Origin: Axinella damicornis
Taxonomy: Eukaryota > Porifera > Demospongiae > Axinellida > Axinellidae
DNA: 64,000 nucleotides
Direction of reading: 5' to 3'
NCBI GenBank assembly: GCA_963931865.1
Contig: OZ007511.1
Coordinates: 10,158,603 to 10,222,602, forward strand
Shown: positions 33,069 to 64,000 of the stretch, piece after piece
Numbering within the stretch: position 1 is the first letter of the stretch
Layout: every line of letters starts with the position of its first letter
Translations under genes and position numbers: made by a program
The notes under the pieces: model-generated
Databases searched by the model: none
What the model was told of the DNA's origin: nothing
What the model saw: only the letters and a program-made list of their open reading frames with translations

Positions 33069-33577
33069 GTGACGCACGGAGTACGTGCTCTGCTGAGCAC
33101 CTCATTCATTCACTCTCCTCTCATGATCTCTCCTCACCCTCCCCCCATCTCTCACGGCATGATCTCTCCTCTCCCTCCCCCTATCTCTCACAGCATGATC
33201 TCTCCTATCCCTCCCCTCATCTCTCACGGCATGATCTCTTCCCCCCCCCCCCCCCCCCCCATTTTTGAACTATATAATGCTCCACTCTCGCCTTATGGAG
33301 ACATTTCTTCATCTGTGCAAGACAGTCCAGAGATCCCATATTACAACACTCAATGTGAAGGAGCACAAGAATTCTGAACACATGAATGTAAGTAGTCCAT
33401 TGTATGGTAGCACAGTATATAATTATGTGTGCAGCTATTGATAATTTGCATGTGTGTGACACAATTTGACAGTAGTTCAATTATTGTGATAATTGGTCCC
33501 ATTAGCATGCACTATACTGGGACTGGGTCACAATTTGTGAACCCGTAAACAAACCTGTCCAACTACAGGACTCTCCA
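33069..33577. other. Low-complexity stretch with C20
   Basis: CTCTCCTC and CCCCATCTCTCA units repeat around 33120-33240, followed by 20 consecutive C (33241-33260). The open frame here (His/Pro/Ser-rich) comes from the repeat. Nothing else is recognised. Confidence 0.6.
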
Positions 33578-34325
33578 CAGTGAACCCACCTGTATTAGGT
33601 TTAGTTACCGCCACCTCACAGTGAACCCACCTGTATTAGGTTTAGTTACCACCACCTCACAGTGTACCCACCTGTATTAGGTTTAGTTACCACCACCTCA
33701 CAGTGTACCCACCTGTATTAGGTTTAGTTACCACCACCTCACAGTGTACCCACCTGTATTAGGTTTAGTTACCACCACCTCACAGTGTACCCACCTGTAT
33801 TAGGTTTAGTTACCGCCACCTCACAGTGAACCCACCTGTATTAGGCTTAGTTAGCGCCACCTCACAGTGTACCCACCTGTATTAGGTTTAGTTACCGCCG
33901 CCTAACAGTGTGCCCACCTGTATTAGGTTTAGTTACCGCCACCTCACAGTGTACCCACCTGTAGCCGCCACCTCACAGTGTACCCACCTGTATTAGATTT
34001 AGTTACCGCCACCTCACAGTGTACCCACCTGTATTAGGTTTAGTTACCGCCACCTCACAGTGTACCCACCTGTATTAGGTTTAGTTACCGCCACCTCACA
34101 GTGTACCCACCTGTATTAGGTTTAGTTACCGCCACCTCACATACCCACCTGTATTAGGTTTAGTTACCGCAACCTCACAGAGTACCCACCTGTATTAGGT
34201 TTAGTTACCGCAACCTCACAGTGTACCCACCTGTATTAGGTTTAGTTACCGCCACCTCACAGTGCACCCATGCACCTGTATTAGGTTTAGTTACCGCCAC
34301 CTCACAGTGTACCCACCTGTATTAG
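33578..34325. repeat. 41-bp minisatellite, about 18 copies
   Basis: The repeat unit contains CCCACCTGTATTAGGTTTAG and TTACCGCCACCTCACAGTG. Copies differ mainly at one position (CCACC against CGCC), and one copy near 33960 is shortened. It lies just downstream of the GPCR stop codon. Confidence 0.95.
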
Positions 34326-34701
34326 GGTCCATAGCGCATTAATGCACAGAATTAGCGTCCTTTCATACTATGGCTTCTCACTTCACAGTGACGGACGGTC
34401 TTCGACTAGCACTGCTCCTGGAGACTTGTCAGTATGAACTGTTGGCGCTACGTACTATACTGTATACGTACACAAACCTCAATAACAGTAATTATTGCAG
34501 ATAACACTCATACAGTTACATGTATGCCAGTGATGATGACTGATTGATAAATAATATATAGATTTCCTCTGTATAACATTATTAGAAACTCTGAGTTAGC
34601 TACAAAGAATGCATGCCTTGAAGGGAAATGACATTTAACATTTGTAGAAAGAGAAAAAACATCACTGAGTTTGATTCTGTATTAGTTGTGAAGTTTGTAG
34701 C

Positions 34702-55739
<21,038 letters not shown>

Positions 55740-56930
55740 AATGTCCCCAACAGTCAACACTTCAGAACTTGAACGATCAGAACCGCGAGTTTCATGCACG
55801 CTAGCGCTACAGTCATTTATTATGTCGCTCCTGGGAAATAACCGGAAGTGTCAGCGTATAAGTTACGTACGTTCGCTGAGAAAAGCTTGCTTCGTACGCT
55901 AATGTTTGTGAGGTTTTATCCTTGTGTTTACTAACCTAGGCCTATGGAGTGTAATACCAAATAGGTTAATCAGAGAACGCGGTAGCGTTCTCTATATTTA
56001 GGGTGGCCAAGGAAATTTCGAATCTACCACACTGATCATGATGCACTAGCGGGAAAACCAACCTTCAAACCAAGCATGCAGACAGAATAACACTGCCTAG
56101 CAGTTTACAAAAAAACACCCGAAAACGTACCTTACAGTACGCAGGAGTCGATGAACAAGTCGTCATCTTCTTTCTCATACAAGACTGCGCTAGGATAGCG
56201 TAGCTACCAACCAAAGCACTTCTCAGTTAATTTGCGCACAGAACAACACCGATTACGCGGTAGTACTCGCCATGACCTCTCAATTTGTCTGCAAACTGCC
56301 AAGACCAGCAGTTTTGGCATTTGTCATTTTGAGGTCACGCTAAATTCAGGATGGAGGCTTGGCGCGCGGGCAAGCAATGATATAGGCCTACGCGTGACCA
56401 TGCAATGGTCCTGGATATCACTGCTCCCGAGCGCGCCAGCAGTAACCATCCAAGATGTTGTGCCACCTTTCTTCTTCCAAGGCTGTTGGGCATCCATTGA
56501 CAGCGTGTCTAGTTGAGCGCTACGTTATACGTACTTCGAGTCTTCGTACCGTGACAACGCCAGCTGCTATTCCCAAAATCGCGATCGCACTCGAAATCCA
56601 TGCGATTACCTCTGTATCTCTGTAATGCATCAACGGATTTTGATAAAACAAGCACCATTTGAATCCTCTTTGGATGCTGTCTCCATTGATACAGTTGTTG
56701 AAGAAATTCAGGGAAGTCAAGTAGTGATTTGTGCCTACAGTGCTATTTTCTGTTGTGGCTTCGACTTATCAATGTTTTATGAACTACATGTAGCTACAGC
56801 TGGTTTCTGTTTCTGCGAAGGATCTGGTTTTGCTACCGGTGGAGGTAGTCAAGCCGCGGTCTCGTTTCGATCCGGATGAAGTGAGACAGGTAGTCAAGCC
56901 GCGGTCTCGTTTCGATCCGGATGAAGTGAG

Positions 56931-56931
<1 letters not shown>

Positions 56932-56961
<30 letters not shown>
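56932..56961. repeat. C30 homopolymer
   Basis: Thirty consecutive C lie directly after the second copy of a 44-bp direct repeat. Confidence 0.95.
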
Positions 56962-56963
<2 letters not shown>

Positions 56964-57072
56964 AAACCGAAGAACAGAAAAAACGGGGTAGGCCTGGGAT
57001 CGAGGCTAGGCAAGTTGATTGGTCGAGGTCTGGAGCTAGCTTTTACTTCTTTCTGAGCTACAACAATCGTAA

Positions 57073-57092
57073 GTATACAGGGGCGGAGATAT

Positions 57093-57169
<77 letters not shown>

Positions 57170-57206
57170 GGGTAGCTGTCGGTAGCTGTCTCCGCCCCTG
57201 GTATAC
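57073..57206. repeat. G76 homopolymer enclosed by an inverted repeat
   Basis: GTATACAGGGGCGGAGA at the left faces TCTCCGCCCCTGGTATAC at the right, with 76 consecutive G (57093-57168) between. It is about 60 bases upstream of the Rieske start codon. Confidence 0.9.
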
Positions 57207-57263
57207 ATACTATTAAAAGTAGGTTTGCAGAAAATTACTATACGTTTGACATGCCTACTATAG

Positions 57264-58571
57264 ATGGAGATCGGTGACCATAGCACCATTTATTGGTGGA
57301 GCTTTGCCATCATCATTATCTCTACGTGGCTACCCCACATGGCAACACTACTGTGCCTCACCCTGGTGCACTTCACCCTCAGCCAGACGTGGACACAGCT
57401 TGGCTGTGCAGTGGCGGTCCTGGTCGCCATCTGGTGGCCATGGTACAGGTACATCATGGCCCCACTGGACGAGCTGCGTCAGATGGGCGGCTCCCCAGCA
57501 CGGCCGAGCATCGACATGCCCCCAGTCTTCCCCAACGGATGGTTCCGTGTGGCACACAGCCACCAACTGAAGCCAAAAGAGGTGATAGAGGTAGGCATCC
57601 TGGGACAGAAGTTGTCCGTGTTCAGGGGTGAGAGAGGGTGTGTGTTTGTCCTGGACGCATACTGCAGCCACCTTGGGGCAAATATGGCAGTGGGAGGTGA
57701 GGTCAAGGGCAACTGCCTCATTTGCCCATTCCACAACTGGACCTATGACGGGAGCAGTGGGCTGTGTGTGGACATCCCATACTTGGAGGACCGGCATGGG
57801 GTGAAGGTGGACACTACCAGCAGGATCCCGGTGGGTGCCAAGGTGAGGCAGTGGCACACTCTAGAGCAGAATGGGATCATCATGATATGGTTCGATGCTG
57901 AGGGTCGCGAGCCCATGTGGTACCCGCCAGTTATTGATGGGGTCACCACAGGGCTGATGGTGCGACAGGGAACAGTAATCCACCATGCCAATGCTCACAT
58001 CCAGGACATAAATGAGAATGGGGTGGACAGTGCGCATTTCAACGCTCTGCACACCTTCCCATTCACTGTTGGGGCGAAGAGCTTTGGATGGCTGATCAAG
58101 ATTGTGTGGAGTAGGATGGACTGGGTCCCTCAGACCGCGCCCGGGTGCACACACCGTGCTGACTCCATTGTGAAATACCACATCGAGTTGTGTGGGGTTG
58201 ATATCACGGGGCCGATCCAGGTCAAGGCCGAGATCATTGGGCCATCCATCGGACAAATAATTTACAACTCACACTTTGGACGGGTGGTGATCCTGGTCTC
58301 CACATGTCCATTGGAGCCTCTGCGGCAGCAGGCCACATTCACTGTGTTCACCGACCACAGCATTCCACCTCTGATAGCGAAGATCGCCATGTGGAGCTTC
58401 TGTGTGATGTTCGAACAAGATGTGCCAATATGGAACTCAAAGAAGTATGAGCGGCGGCCGAAGGTAGTGCGTGGTGATGGAGATATAATGGCATTTCGAA
58501 GGTGGTATAAGCAGTTTTATTCCGAGAACAGCGCTACCATCCAGTCGCTGCGGGATAACTTGGAATGGTGA
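57264..58571 (+). CDS. Rieske non-heme iron oxygenase, DAF-36/Neverland-type sterol 7-desaturase
   Basis: The single uninterrupted frame has 435 residues, close to the usual length of the family. N-terminal hydrophobic segments (about residues 8-60) predict membrane anchoring, as in DAF-36/Neverland. The Rieske [2Fe-2S] site is C134-x-H136 and C154-P-F-H157 (YCSHLGANMAVGG, CLICPFHNW). The mononuclear iron site is N252-x-x-D255-x-x-H258-x4-H263 (ENGVDSAHFNALH), with D386 in FEQDVPIWNSKKY as the likely third ligand. Family members convert cholesterol to 7-dehydrocholesterol using electrons from a separate reductase. All key residues are intact. The gene has no introns, unlike its neighbours; this could reflect retroposition or ancestral lack of introns. 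The start ATG was chosen because it gives full membrane segments; a stop lies just upstream. Confidence 0.92.
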   Translation: MEIGDHSTIYWWSFAIIIISTWLPHMATLLCLTLVHFTLSQTWTQLGCAVAVLVAIWWPWYRYIMAPLDELRQMGGSPARPSIDMPPVFPNGWFRVAHSHQLKPKEVIEVGILGQKLSVFRGERGCVFVLDAYCSHLGANMAVGGEVKGNCLICPFHNWTYDGSSGLCVDIPYLEDRHGVKVDTTSRIPVGAKVRQWHTLEQNGIIMIWFDAEGREPMWYPPVIDGVTTGLMVRQGTVIHHANAHIQDINENGVDSAHFNALHTFPFTVGAKSFGWLIKIVWSRMDWVPQTAPGCTHRADSIVKYHIELCGVDITGPIQVKAEIIGPSIGQIIYNSHFGRVVILVSTCPLEPLRQQATFTVFTDHSIPPLIAKIAMWSFCVMFEQDVPIWNSKKYERRPKVVRGDGDIMAFRRWYKQFYSENSATIQSLRDNLEW

Positions 58572-59083
58572 GCAGGATCGATAGGATGACCATGTGAGAA
58601 TAATCCCATTTTAGTACAGATATACAGTAGAGTATGTAACTGAGTTTCTCTCAGTTTTGTAAGCAATGAATGTTTATGTATCATATCTGCATTAATTTTG
58701 TTTTTAAAAAATATGTTGTATTGCAATTGGCGAGAAGGTACATGTATAGTAGCCTCGTCCCCAGGACTCCGCCCAGATTTTATCTCGCAGCCGTGGAGAA
58801 AAATCATTATGCAATACAATCTAGAGATGGTTGGTGTTGTACAGTATATCATTGTTGTAAACTTGCATTACAGTAGAACCTCGATTTATCAACAAGATCT
58901 TTATAGACATTTGATCATGTGTTGGATATTTTTTTAATGTGTTTACTAATAGTACCTTTAATGTCTTGTACTCTCATCCTGCAGCAGATGATGGTATGCA
59001 CATATATACAGATATGTATGGACAAAGCTAGTTGCTAAGGTGGTCATGAAATTCGCATGCCGTAATTGGGTTGCATGTTTAAC
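58572..59083. other. 3' flank of the Rieske gene
   Basis: It contains the 3' UTR (no AATAAA seen), half of a TAGCCTCG foldback (58751-58803), and a motif CAGTAGAACCTCGATTTATC at 58871 that resembles a Tigger/pogo end without a partner. Confidence 0.45.
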
Positions 59084-59502
59084 TAGCCTCGTTCCCAGTC
59101 CCACGCCCAGCTTTTCGTCGCTGCTTAGTACGTTAAAGCGGGGAGGGCCTGGTACATTTCCTCACGTGAGCATGACGTAATTGAAAAACCGCAAAAGCTG
59201 GGCGTGGGATTGGGAACGAGGCTAATGTTGACCCACTACTGGGCAAAAAATTCAGGGCCATACCACAATAATTATTATATATTACCAAAGAGACCTATCA
59301 TATTCATTACCCTAATTAGATCTGGTAAGCCTGGTGATCCACGCACTACAATCCCATTAGGGTAATGAACATAATAGGTCTCTGTTGTAATACAATCCCA
59401 GTACATGCAATGGTATGGCCCTCAATTTTTATCCAGTAGTGCATGACCACCTTAAGCTTAGTAACTAGCTTTGTCCATGCATATCTGTAATGTTATGTGT
59501 AC
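58995..59502. mobile_element. Nested foldback: outer arms around a TAGCCTCG foldback
   Basis: The outer arms (about 58995-59050 and 59442-59502; ATGGACAAAGCTAGTT and complement) enclose inner pairs (CAGGGCCATACCA; CCTATCATATTCATTACCCT). A second foldback, 59084-59224, has inserted inside. Confidence 0.65.
59084..59224. mobile_element. Foldback element, TAGCCTCG family, inside another foldback
   Basis: The ends are TAGCCTCGTTCCCAGTCC and complement. The flanks ATGTTTAAC and ATGTTGACC are similar over 9 bp, so a 9-bp target duplication is likely. Confidence 0.8.
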
Positions 59503-59955
59503 ACACCATCTCAAATAACAAAGACTATGTCATAGTGACAACTGACAAGCTATTTTCTGTGTTGTCTGTGACTGAAGCTGCAGTGCATCTACAGTACTAT
59601 ACATGAGAGCGTTTTTCGTATTAGCTTTAGTGAAGTCCATTTAATACCAATGGTTAGCTAAGTAATGTCTGAACCACGCTATACAGATTTCTTCTCTACC
59701 AGCAACTCAAAACGCTGCTAGCCACAAAGGAAGTGTGTACTCCAACAGAGGTTTCTGTCTGACCCTGGCATGCAGGCTGCTACCATTGTTGGCAATAGGG
59801 GACTTTGTACCTTTAGAGGATGCTTCCTGTAAAAGCTAAACGTGAGAGTTGCAGGGTCTTCTGTTTAAGCTGCCCAACCACAGCATCTTGTGTGTGGACA
59901 GATTTGAGTGTGTAACCCCCTTACATGCAGCACACTGCCAAAATTTACACAGGTC

Positions 59956-60008
59956 TAGTCTTGTGCCCAGACCCCTCAGCGCGTATTGAGGGTCTGGGAA
60001 CAAGCCTA
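59956..60008. mobile_element. Foldback, diverged TAGTCTTGTGCCCAGACC copy
   Basis: A short hairpin with AGACCCCTCA and TGAGGGTCT stems. It lies inside segmental duplication copy 2. Confidence 0.65.
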
Positions 60009-60140
60009 GCTCAGGCCATATGGACTACACGCTTATTGATGTAGTCCATGAATGTAGCCTCGGTTACTTTACACAAAAGCTGCCAGCTCTCGATCAACAA
60101 TACAGGAATATTACTATACCACATCTATCGTCATGGAGAC

Positions 60141-61552
60141 TAGCCTCGTTCCCAGGCGCTCGGTAACTGGGGAGAAGAGCGCCTGGTATATAGTCAATAG
60201 TCAATATACGTTTTAATTATCCCACCAGGAGCACAGCCGTACAAGTACAAACATGAAAGGGCATAGCATAAGTAGCTACAAACATGAAAAACGACTAATA
60301 GCGGGTTGTGTGAAACAGGTTCTTCAGTCTAGTAAACTTCTGGAGCTGTAGTTCTGCGATTAAGGCCACTTCCTCCTCACTGCTCACTTCGCCCAGACCC
60401 CACTGTTCACGCATGCGCGTGCGCGAGCAGTTCCGCTACATTCTCCGTATAATTCATCGAGATACCTAAGTTGAAATAACACGGACAAATATTCGGTGAA
60501 ATATACGACTCCAGCATCAGAAATCTGTGGACGGCGATACGCCGCTTCTACCGTTCACGCGAAGCACGCCGATACTGTTGTCGACCCAGTAAGACCCAAT
60601 AGCAAATTCGACCTGGCCGTAGCTATGTAACCATACAAACACCGATATGTACGTGCTGTATTGCTGTCAGTTGTTCGTCCGCAGCACTATTCCTGGCTTT
60701 CCGACCTTACCGAGGGCGTACGACACGGCTTGGTTGAACAGAAATGCGTCTTGTAGATGTAAACGACTCCCGTGTTTCAGTAATGTACGGTCGTGCAACA
60801 CGGACTAGTACTAGACGAATGCAGAACATTGTGGGGCGAGCCTGAGCGAGTACATGCAGGTACTGAATGTGCATGGAGCAGTTGCATGTGCATGTCATCA
60901 GAATGTGAGTCTGACGGAGAGTTAAGGACACAGACACAGATCACACCAGAGAAAGTTATGACCGCACTAATCATTGATTTCGTGCACTTGAAGCAGTCTG
61001 GCAGGTAGGTCCAGGAGCGGTCTCTGTTAGCCACTCACTGGCTTTAGTCTCCATCCTTGCAAGGCCTTGTTGAAGTAGACTGTTCGTAGTTCGCGTCTCA
61101 GTTAGACCGGCGCGACATCAATGCAGGAAGTAAGTGAACTCAGGTTGGAAATAACGCATGACGCAAGAACACGCAAAATACGACCAGGAAGTGATTTACG
61201 GCACGACGTACGATACATATATATATATATATATATATAGAAAATTTACAGCAAACTCGTCTATGTGGGGCTCGCTCAGGCTCGCCCCAATAACAGTAGT
61301 TTCCCACAAAAACCTGGGGAGTCGCGCATGCGCAAACATGCAGTGGATACCAGGCGCTCTTCTCCCCAATCACCGAGCGCCTCGGAACGTACAATTCTCG
61401 CCATCATGAATCTCATTAGGGGCGTGGTCAGAGGTTAGGGCATATTAGGCCAAAGCAGGCATTATGTTTCCAGAAATGTTTCCAGAAACGTTTCTGTGAC
61501 GTCACTCGTCTATTATAATACCAGTACTTTATTGAGTTGGTGGAACGAGGCT
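60141..61552. mobile_element. 1.4-kb long member of the TAGCCTCGTTCCC family
   Basis: It starts TAGCCTCGTTCCCAGGCGC and ends GGAACGAGGCT, and is flanked by CATGGAGAC (60132-60140 and 61554-61562). The interior has a second inverted pair near the ends (CCAGGCGCTC; GAGCGCCTGG), an inner inverted pair (GGGGCGAGCCTGAGCGAG at about 60831 and complement at about 61265), and CpG-rich blocks. No transposase is recognised, so it may carry captured DNA. Confidence 0.7.
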
Positions 61553-61790
61553 GCATGGAGACGTACATTCCAGAGGCATTTAATTGCCATGGAGACCATT
61601 ATTTGAGTTTACAATTGCATCAGCTGCATAGAGAAGTAAACTAAACAACTAACGAGAAGCATACACTTAAACTGCACAATTCTCTCACTTAGTAGACATC
61701 ACAGGGATACCCATGTATGCAAATTATACTGTAGAACAATGCGTATTTATATCTATAGATGCATGATAAATAGATGTTGACAGTGCGAAA

Positions 61791-63726
61791 AGTAGTCTTA
61801 GGCCTATTTATGAGCATTGTTTCTGCAGCTATTTATGCAGGTTCCTAACGTTTACAATTGCCTAGCTATATAGGGTTTTTTAAATGCATTGGGCCGGAGT
61901 GGCACTGTCTGTGGAAGACGAAGTGTTGCAGGCATGCAAGCATTAATTCCTAATTTGATGTTTGTCAGACAGACGGGCAATCACTCTACTCTTGGTTGTG
62001 TATATAATATGTGTAAGACTAGTGTTGGTGAGGAAATTGAACTTCTCCGAGAGGATTTATTGAGCTTATTCGTAGCAAGGACAACAGACTTTAATGGTAA
62101 TTATTGAACTTGTTGCGGAGACTAGTGTTGGGAGACGGGAATAACCTATAGGCTCTAGGATGCTGCGGTCATGGATGATTCTGAGTCGGTGTGTCTGATG
62201 CCAGAGTGTAGAACGTGAGAGGCTTTTGATACGGCATCCCTGGGTGCATGATGAAGGAAGACATGAAAAGCAACAGGGAAGTGCAGGGGGGCGCAGTTGG
62301 CTAAATTCTCTCAAATGGAGACAACCTCAACATATGCATGACTAGGTGTATTGGATGGGGAAAACTTCAGATGCTGCCTTGGATGAAGGGGCTCGGGCTG
62401 ATGAGGCCTGGTGAGGGCGCTCTGCCACATGTGCTTTGGTGATGGTTGCAGCTGCCTAGCTGTGTGAGAACAAAAACGTAAACAGGACATTGTGAACTTT
62501 CATTTTGAGGGTTTGTAATTTATCGTTTCGTTAATGCCATTCCTCTTCTGTACCGTTAACTCTCCTCAGGGGTTGTTTGATTATTCGATAAATTACCATG
62601 CAAGTACGACTCGATCCGGTTGCGGGCATCAAGTAGCTGCTGTAACAGTCAACTGTTACAATAGCAACTGGATCAGTAGGACTGCATGAGATATAAAAAG
62701 CTTGGTCTAGCTTTATAGAGCACATGGTGTAGATGAGAAACTGAATCTGGCTCCCATGCATGCAGGAGGAGGGAGCCTGGGAATGAGGCTAATCACCACT
62801 GCTCTCACACAAATTTAAAGAGCCTGATCATGAAATTCAGCATGGAATACAATGCAAAGACCTGTTAAGGCTTGTTGGTATTCCTCTCCATCAATTCAAT
62901 TATTAGCAAATTTGTACTGGGGTATACTGGCAACATGCAAACAATGAGAGTTCATTCTGAATCTCTGCTTTGTTTTAATATCTATGCTCCACATTCTTTC
63001 CTTCATCGATTGATGTACTGTGCATGCTTGCAAAGGTGTGCTGAATTCGATCTCACCTACTTGTCAGGAGCTTATGGGCTTATGGGCTCCTAGCTGTGTG
63101 AATTCAACCAGCAATAGGGTTCATTAATTGATATTCCAAGCTTTAGTGCTCAAATCTATGGAAAATGAACAAATTACTAGTATGGACCCCATGCAGACCT
63201 TTCAACCAGGATTAAACGAACAATACAAGTCATTAAGCTTTCAGGATATTTTTCCTATATCCATAGAACCCCACCCATAGTTAGATAGGAGGGGAGATTA
63301 TTATAGGAGTTATAGAGGAGGGTGAGGGAGGAGGAAATGGAGAGGGGAGAGACAATAGGGAGGGATGAGTTGAGGTTACTTGTGGATCTGAGTATTATTA
63401 TTTGGTTAATATGAGTAAACAAACTGATTCAAAGTTTTACATGCAGACTATTACAGAGGGAAACATACTGCGGCATAATATTATATAAAAGGAGGGAATC
63501 AAACACTCGATATATTGCAACTGAGTGTGTACAACTCCCACAGAATCAAGTTCTATAGACCTTGAGATATCACACTCCTACCAAAACTATAACAATAGGC
63601 CAAACTATAAGCTATATACGTATCCGTAGCAATTTTCTGTGGAACAAACAATATAAAAGATGCCTTTTTCTGAAGCTAAATACAACTATGGGTTCTACAT
63701 ACATGTACAATAGAGAGATTATAAAT
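61791..63726. other. Gene-poor stretch upstream of the right edge
   Basis: No supported gene is visible. It contains a half TAGCCTCG foldback end near 62763-62791 and a purine-rich tract at 63288-63375. The last few hundred bases would be the 3' UTR of the Death-domain gene at the edge. No AATAAA was recognised on the minus strand there. Confidence 0.5.
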
Positions 63727-64000
63727 CTATACAGGGGACTTAACAAGCTCGACATCATTAGCAAGAGTAGTGAGACCGGATTCTCTCAGAATTTGGACCA
63801 ACTTTCTCCAAGAACAAGGTTTTAGACCTTCTCCACGCAACCACCTCTCCAAAATTATTATGTTGATATTAGTGACATCGGGCTTCATCTCTTCAGCAAT
63901 AGCACCAACCTTTTCCCCAAATTCATCTTGCAGAAGGAGCGTGCCAAATGTTTTGTACTTTGTACTGATTCTCTCGGGGATGTTGATCTTTCCACTCTTG
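63727..64000 (-). CDS. Terminal Death-domain exon of a gene entering from the right
   Basis: The minus-strand frame is open from the window edge to TAG at 63729-63727. It reads INIPERISTKYKTFGTLLLQ, then NIIILERWLRGEGLKP, CSWRKLVQILRESGLTTLAN and ELVKSPV. This is a Death domain aligned end to end with the broken one in copy A, and it ends with the same VKSP motif. The rest of the gene is outside the window, so whether it also has CARD and CXXC parts is unknown. Confidence 0.75.
   Translation of the reverse strand, partial: KSGKINIPERISTKYKTFGTLLLQDEFGEKVGAIAEEMKPDVTNINIIILERWLRGEGLKPCSWRKLVQILRESGLTTLANDVELVKSPV

Larger units (their letters stand above)
55740..57263. promoter_or_regulatory. 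Head-to-head intergenic region between the GPCR and the Rieske gene
   Basis: The two genes diverge from this 1.5-kb interval, so it should hold both promoters. It contains a 44-bp tandem duplication (56844-56930, GTAGTCAAGCCGCGGTCTCG), C30 (56932-56961), a half foldback end (56960-57007), and a G76 run inside a hairpin. No TATA box was identified. A 36-codon minus-strand frame at 56633-56523 with one hydrophobic stretch is not supported. Confidence 0.45.
59620..61790. repeat. Segmental duplication, copy 2 (interrupted)
   Basis: It matches 54130-55310 in two blocks (59620-60140 and 61553-61790). The break is exactly the inserted element 60141-61552. Confidence 0.75.

Noticed and set aside
56523..56720. 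Short minus-strand frame with one hydrophobic segment
   Set aside because: No conserved motif, splice partner or paralogue; its length is compatible with chance.
57348..58256. Minus-strand frames over the Rieske gene
   Set aside because: They are shadows of a strongly supported plus-strand coding sequence.
60777..61034. 85-codon minus-strand frame
   Set aside because: It lies inside the 60141-61552 element and has no recognisable domain.

Overview
The window looks like nuclear DNA of an early-branching animal, most probably a sponge. The evidence is split genes with short GT-AG introns, death-fold (CARD and Death) domains, a very large adhesion GPCR ectodomain, a DAF-36/Neverland-type Rieske oxygenase, and a dense load of foldback DNA transposons, satellites and homopolymers. 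The species call is inference; the gene structures were read from the sequence by matching domains, splice sites and intron phase.

Left part (1-20.2 kb, minus strand): two tandem paralogous genes with the same plan. Exon 1 is a CARD-like death-fold domain, followed by a string of CXXC zinc fingers (the CpG-DNA-binding type). Copy A (20201 to 8494) can be followed through 23 exons: CARD, eight CXXC fingers (six of them from three copies of a five-exon, in-frame cassette), then a Death-domain exon that carries a frameshift. Copy B (6021 to beyond position 1) shows CARD plus at least five CXXC fingers and runs off the left edge. Death-fold signalling domains joined to an amplified array of putative CpG readers is the most striking feature of the window.

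Middle (20.2-34.6 kb): few host genes. It holds a 2.7-kb KDZ/Zisupton-like DNA element with long inverted satellite arrays, a deleted BEL/Pao retrotransposon, an orphan signal-peptide exon, a 2.8-kb nested palindrome with younger insertions, a degenerate tandem repeat of about 1 kb, and a 41-bp minisatellite.

Right-centre (34.7-55.74 kb, minus strand): one adhesion GPCR gene. Thirty exons join without a frame break into 1815 residues: signal peptide, three Calx-beta domains, LDLa, three SRCR domains, Ig, HRM-like, GAIN/GPS, 7TM and a long cytoplasmic tail.

Right (55.7-64 kb): head-to-head with the GPCR is an intronless Rieske oxygenase gene (57264-58571, plus), probably a sterol 7-desaturase. 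Then come about 5 kb of foldback repeats and a segmental duplication. The last exon of another minus-strand Death-domain gene enters at the right edge.

Comparing the tandem copies exposes empty sites for several mobile elements. These include a 26-32 bp micro-palindrome with 7-bp target duplications, and a foldback family with ends TAGCCTCGTTCCCAGGC and mostly 9-bp target duplications.
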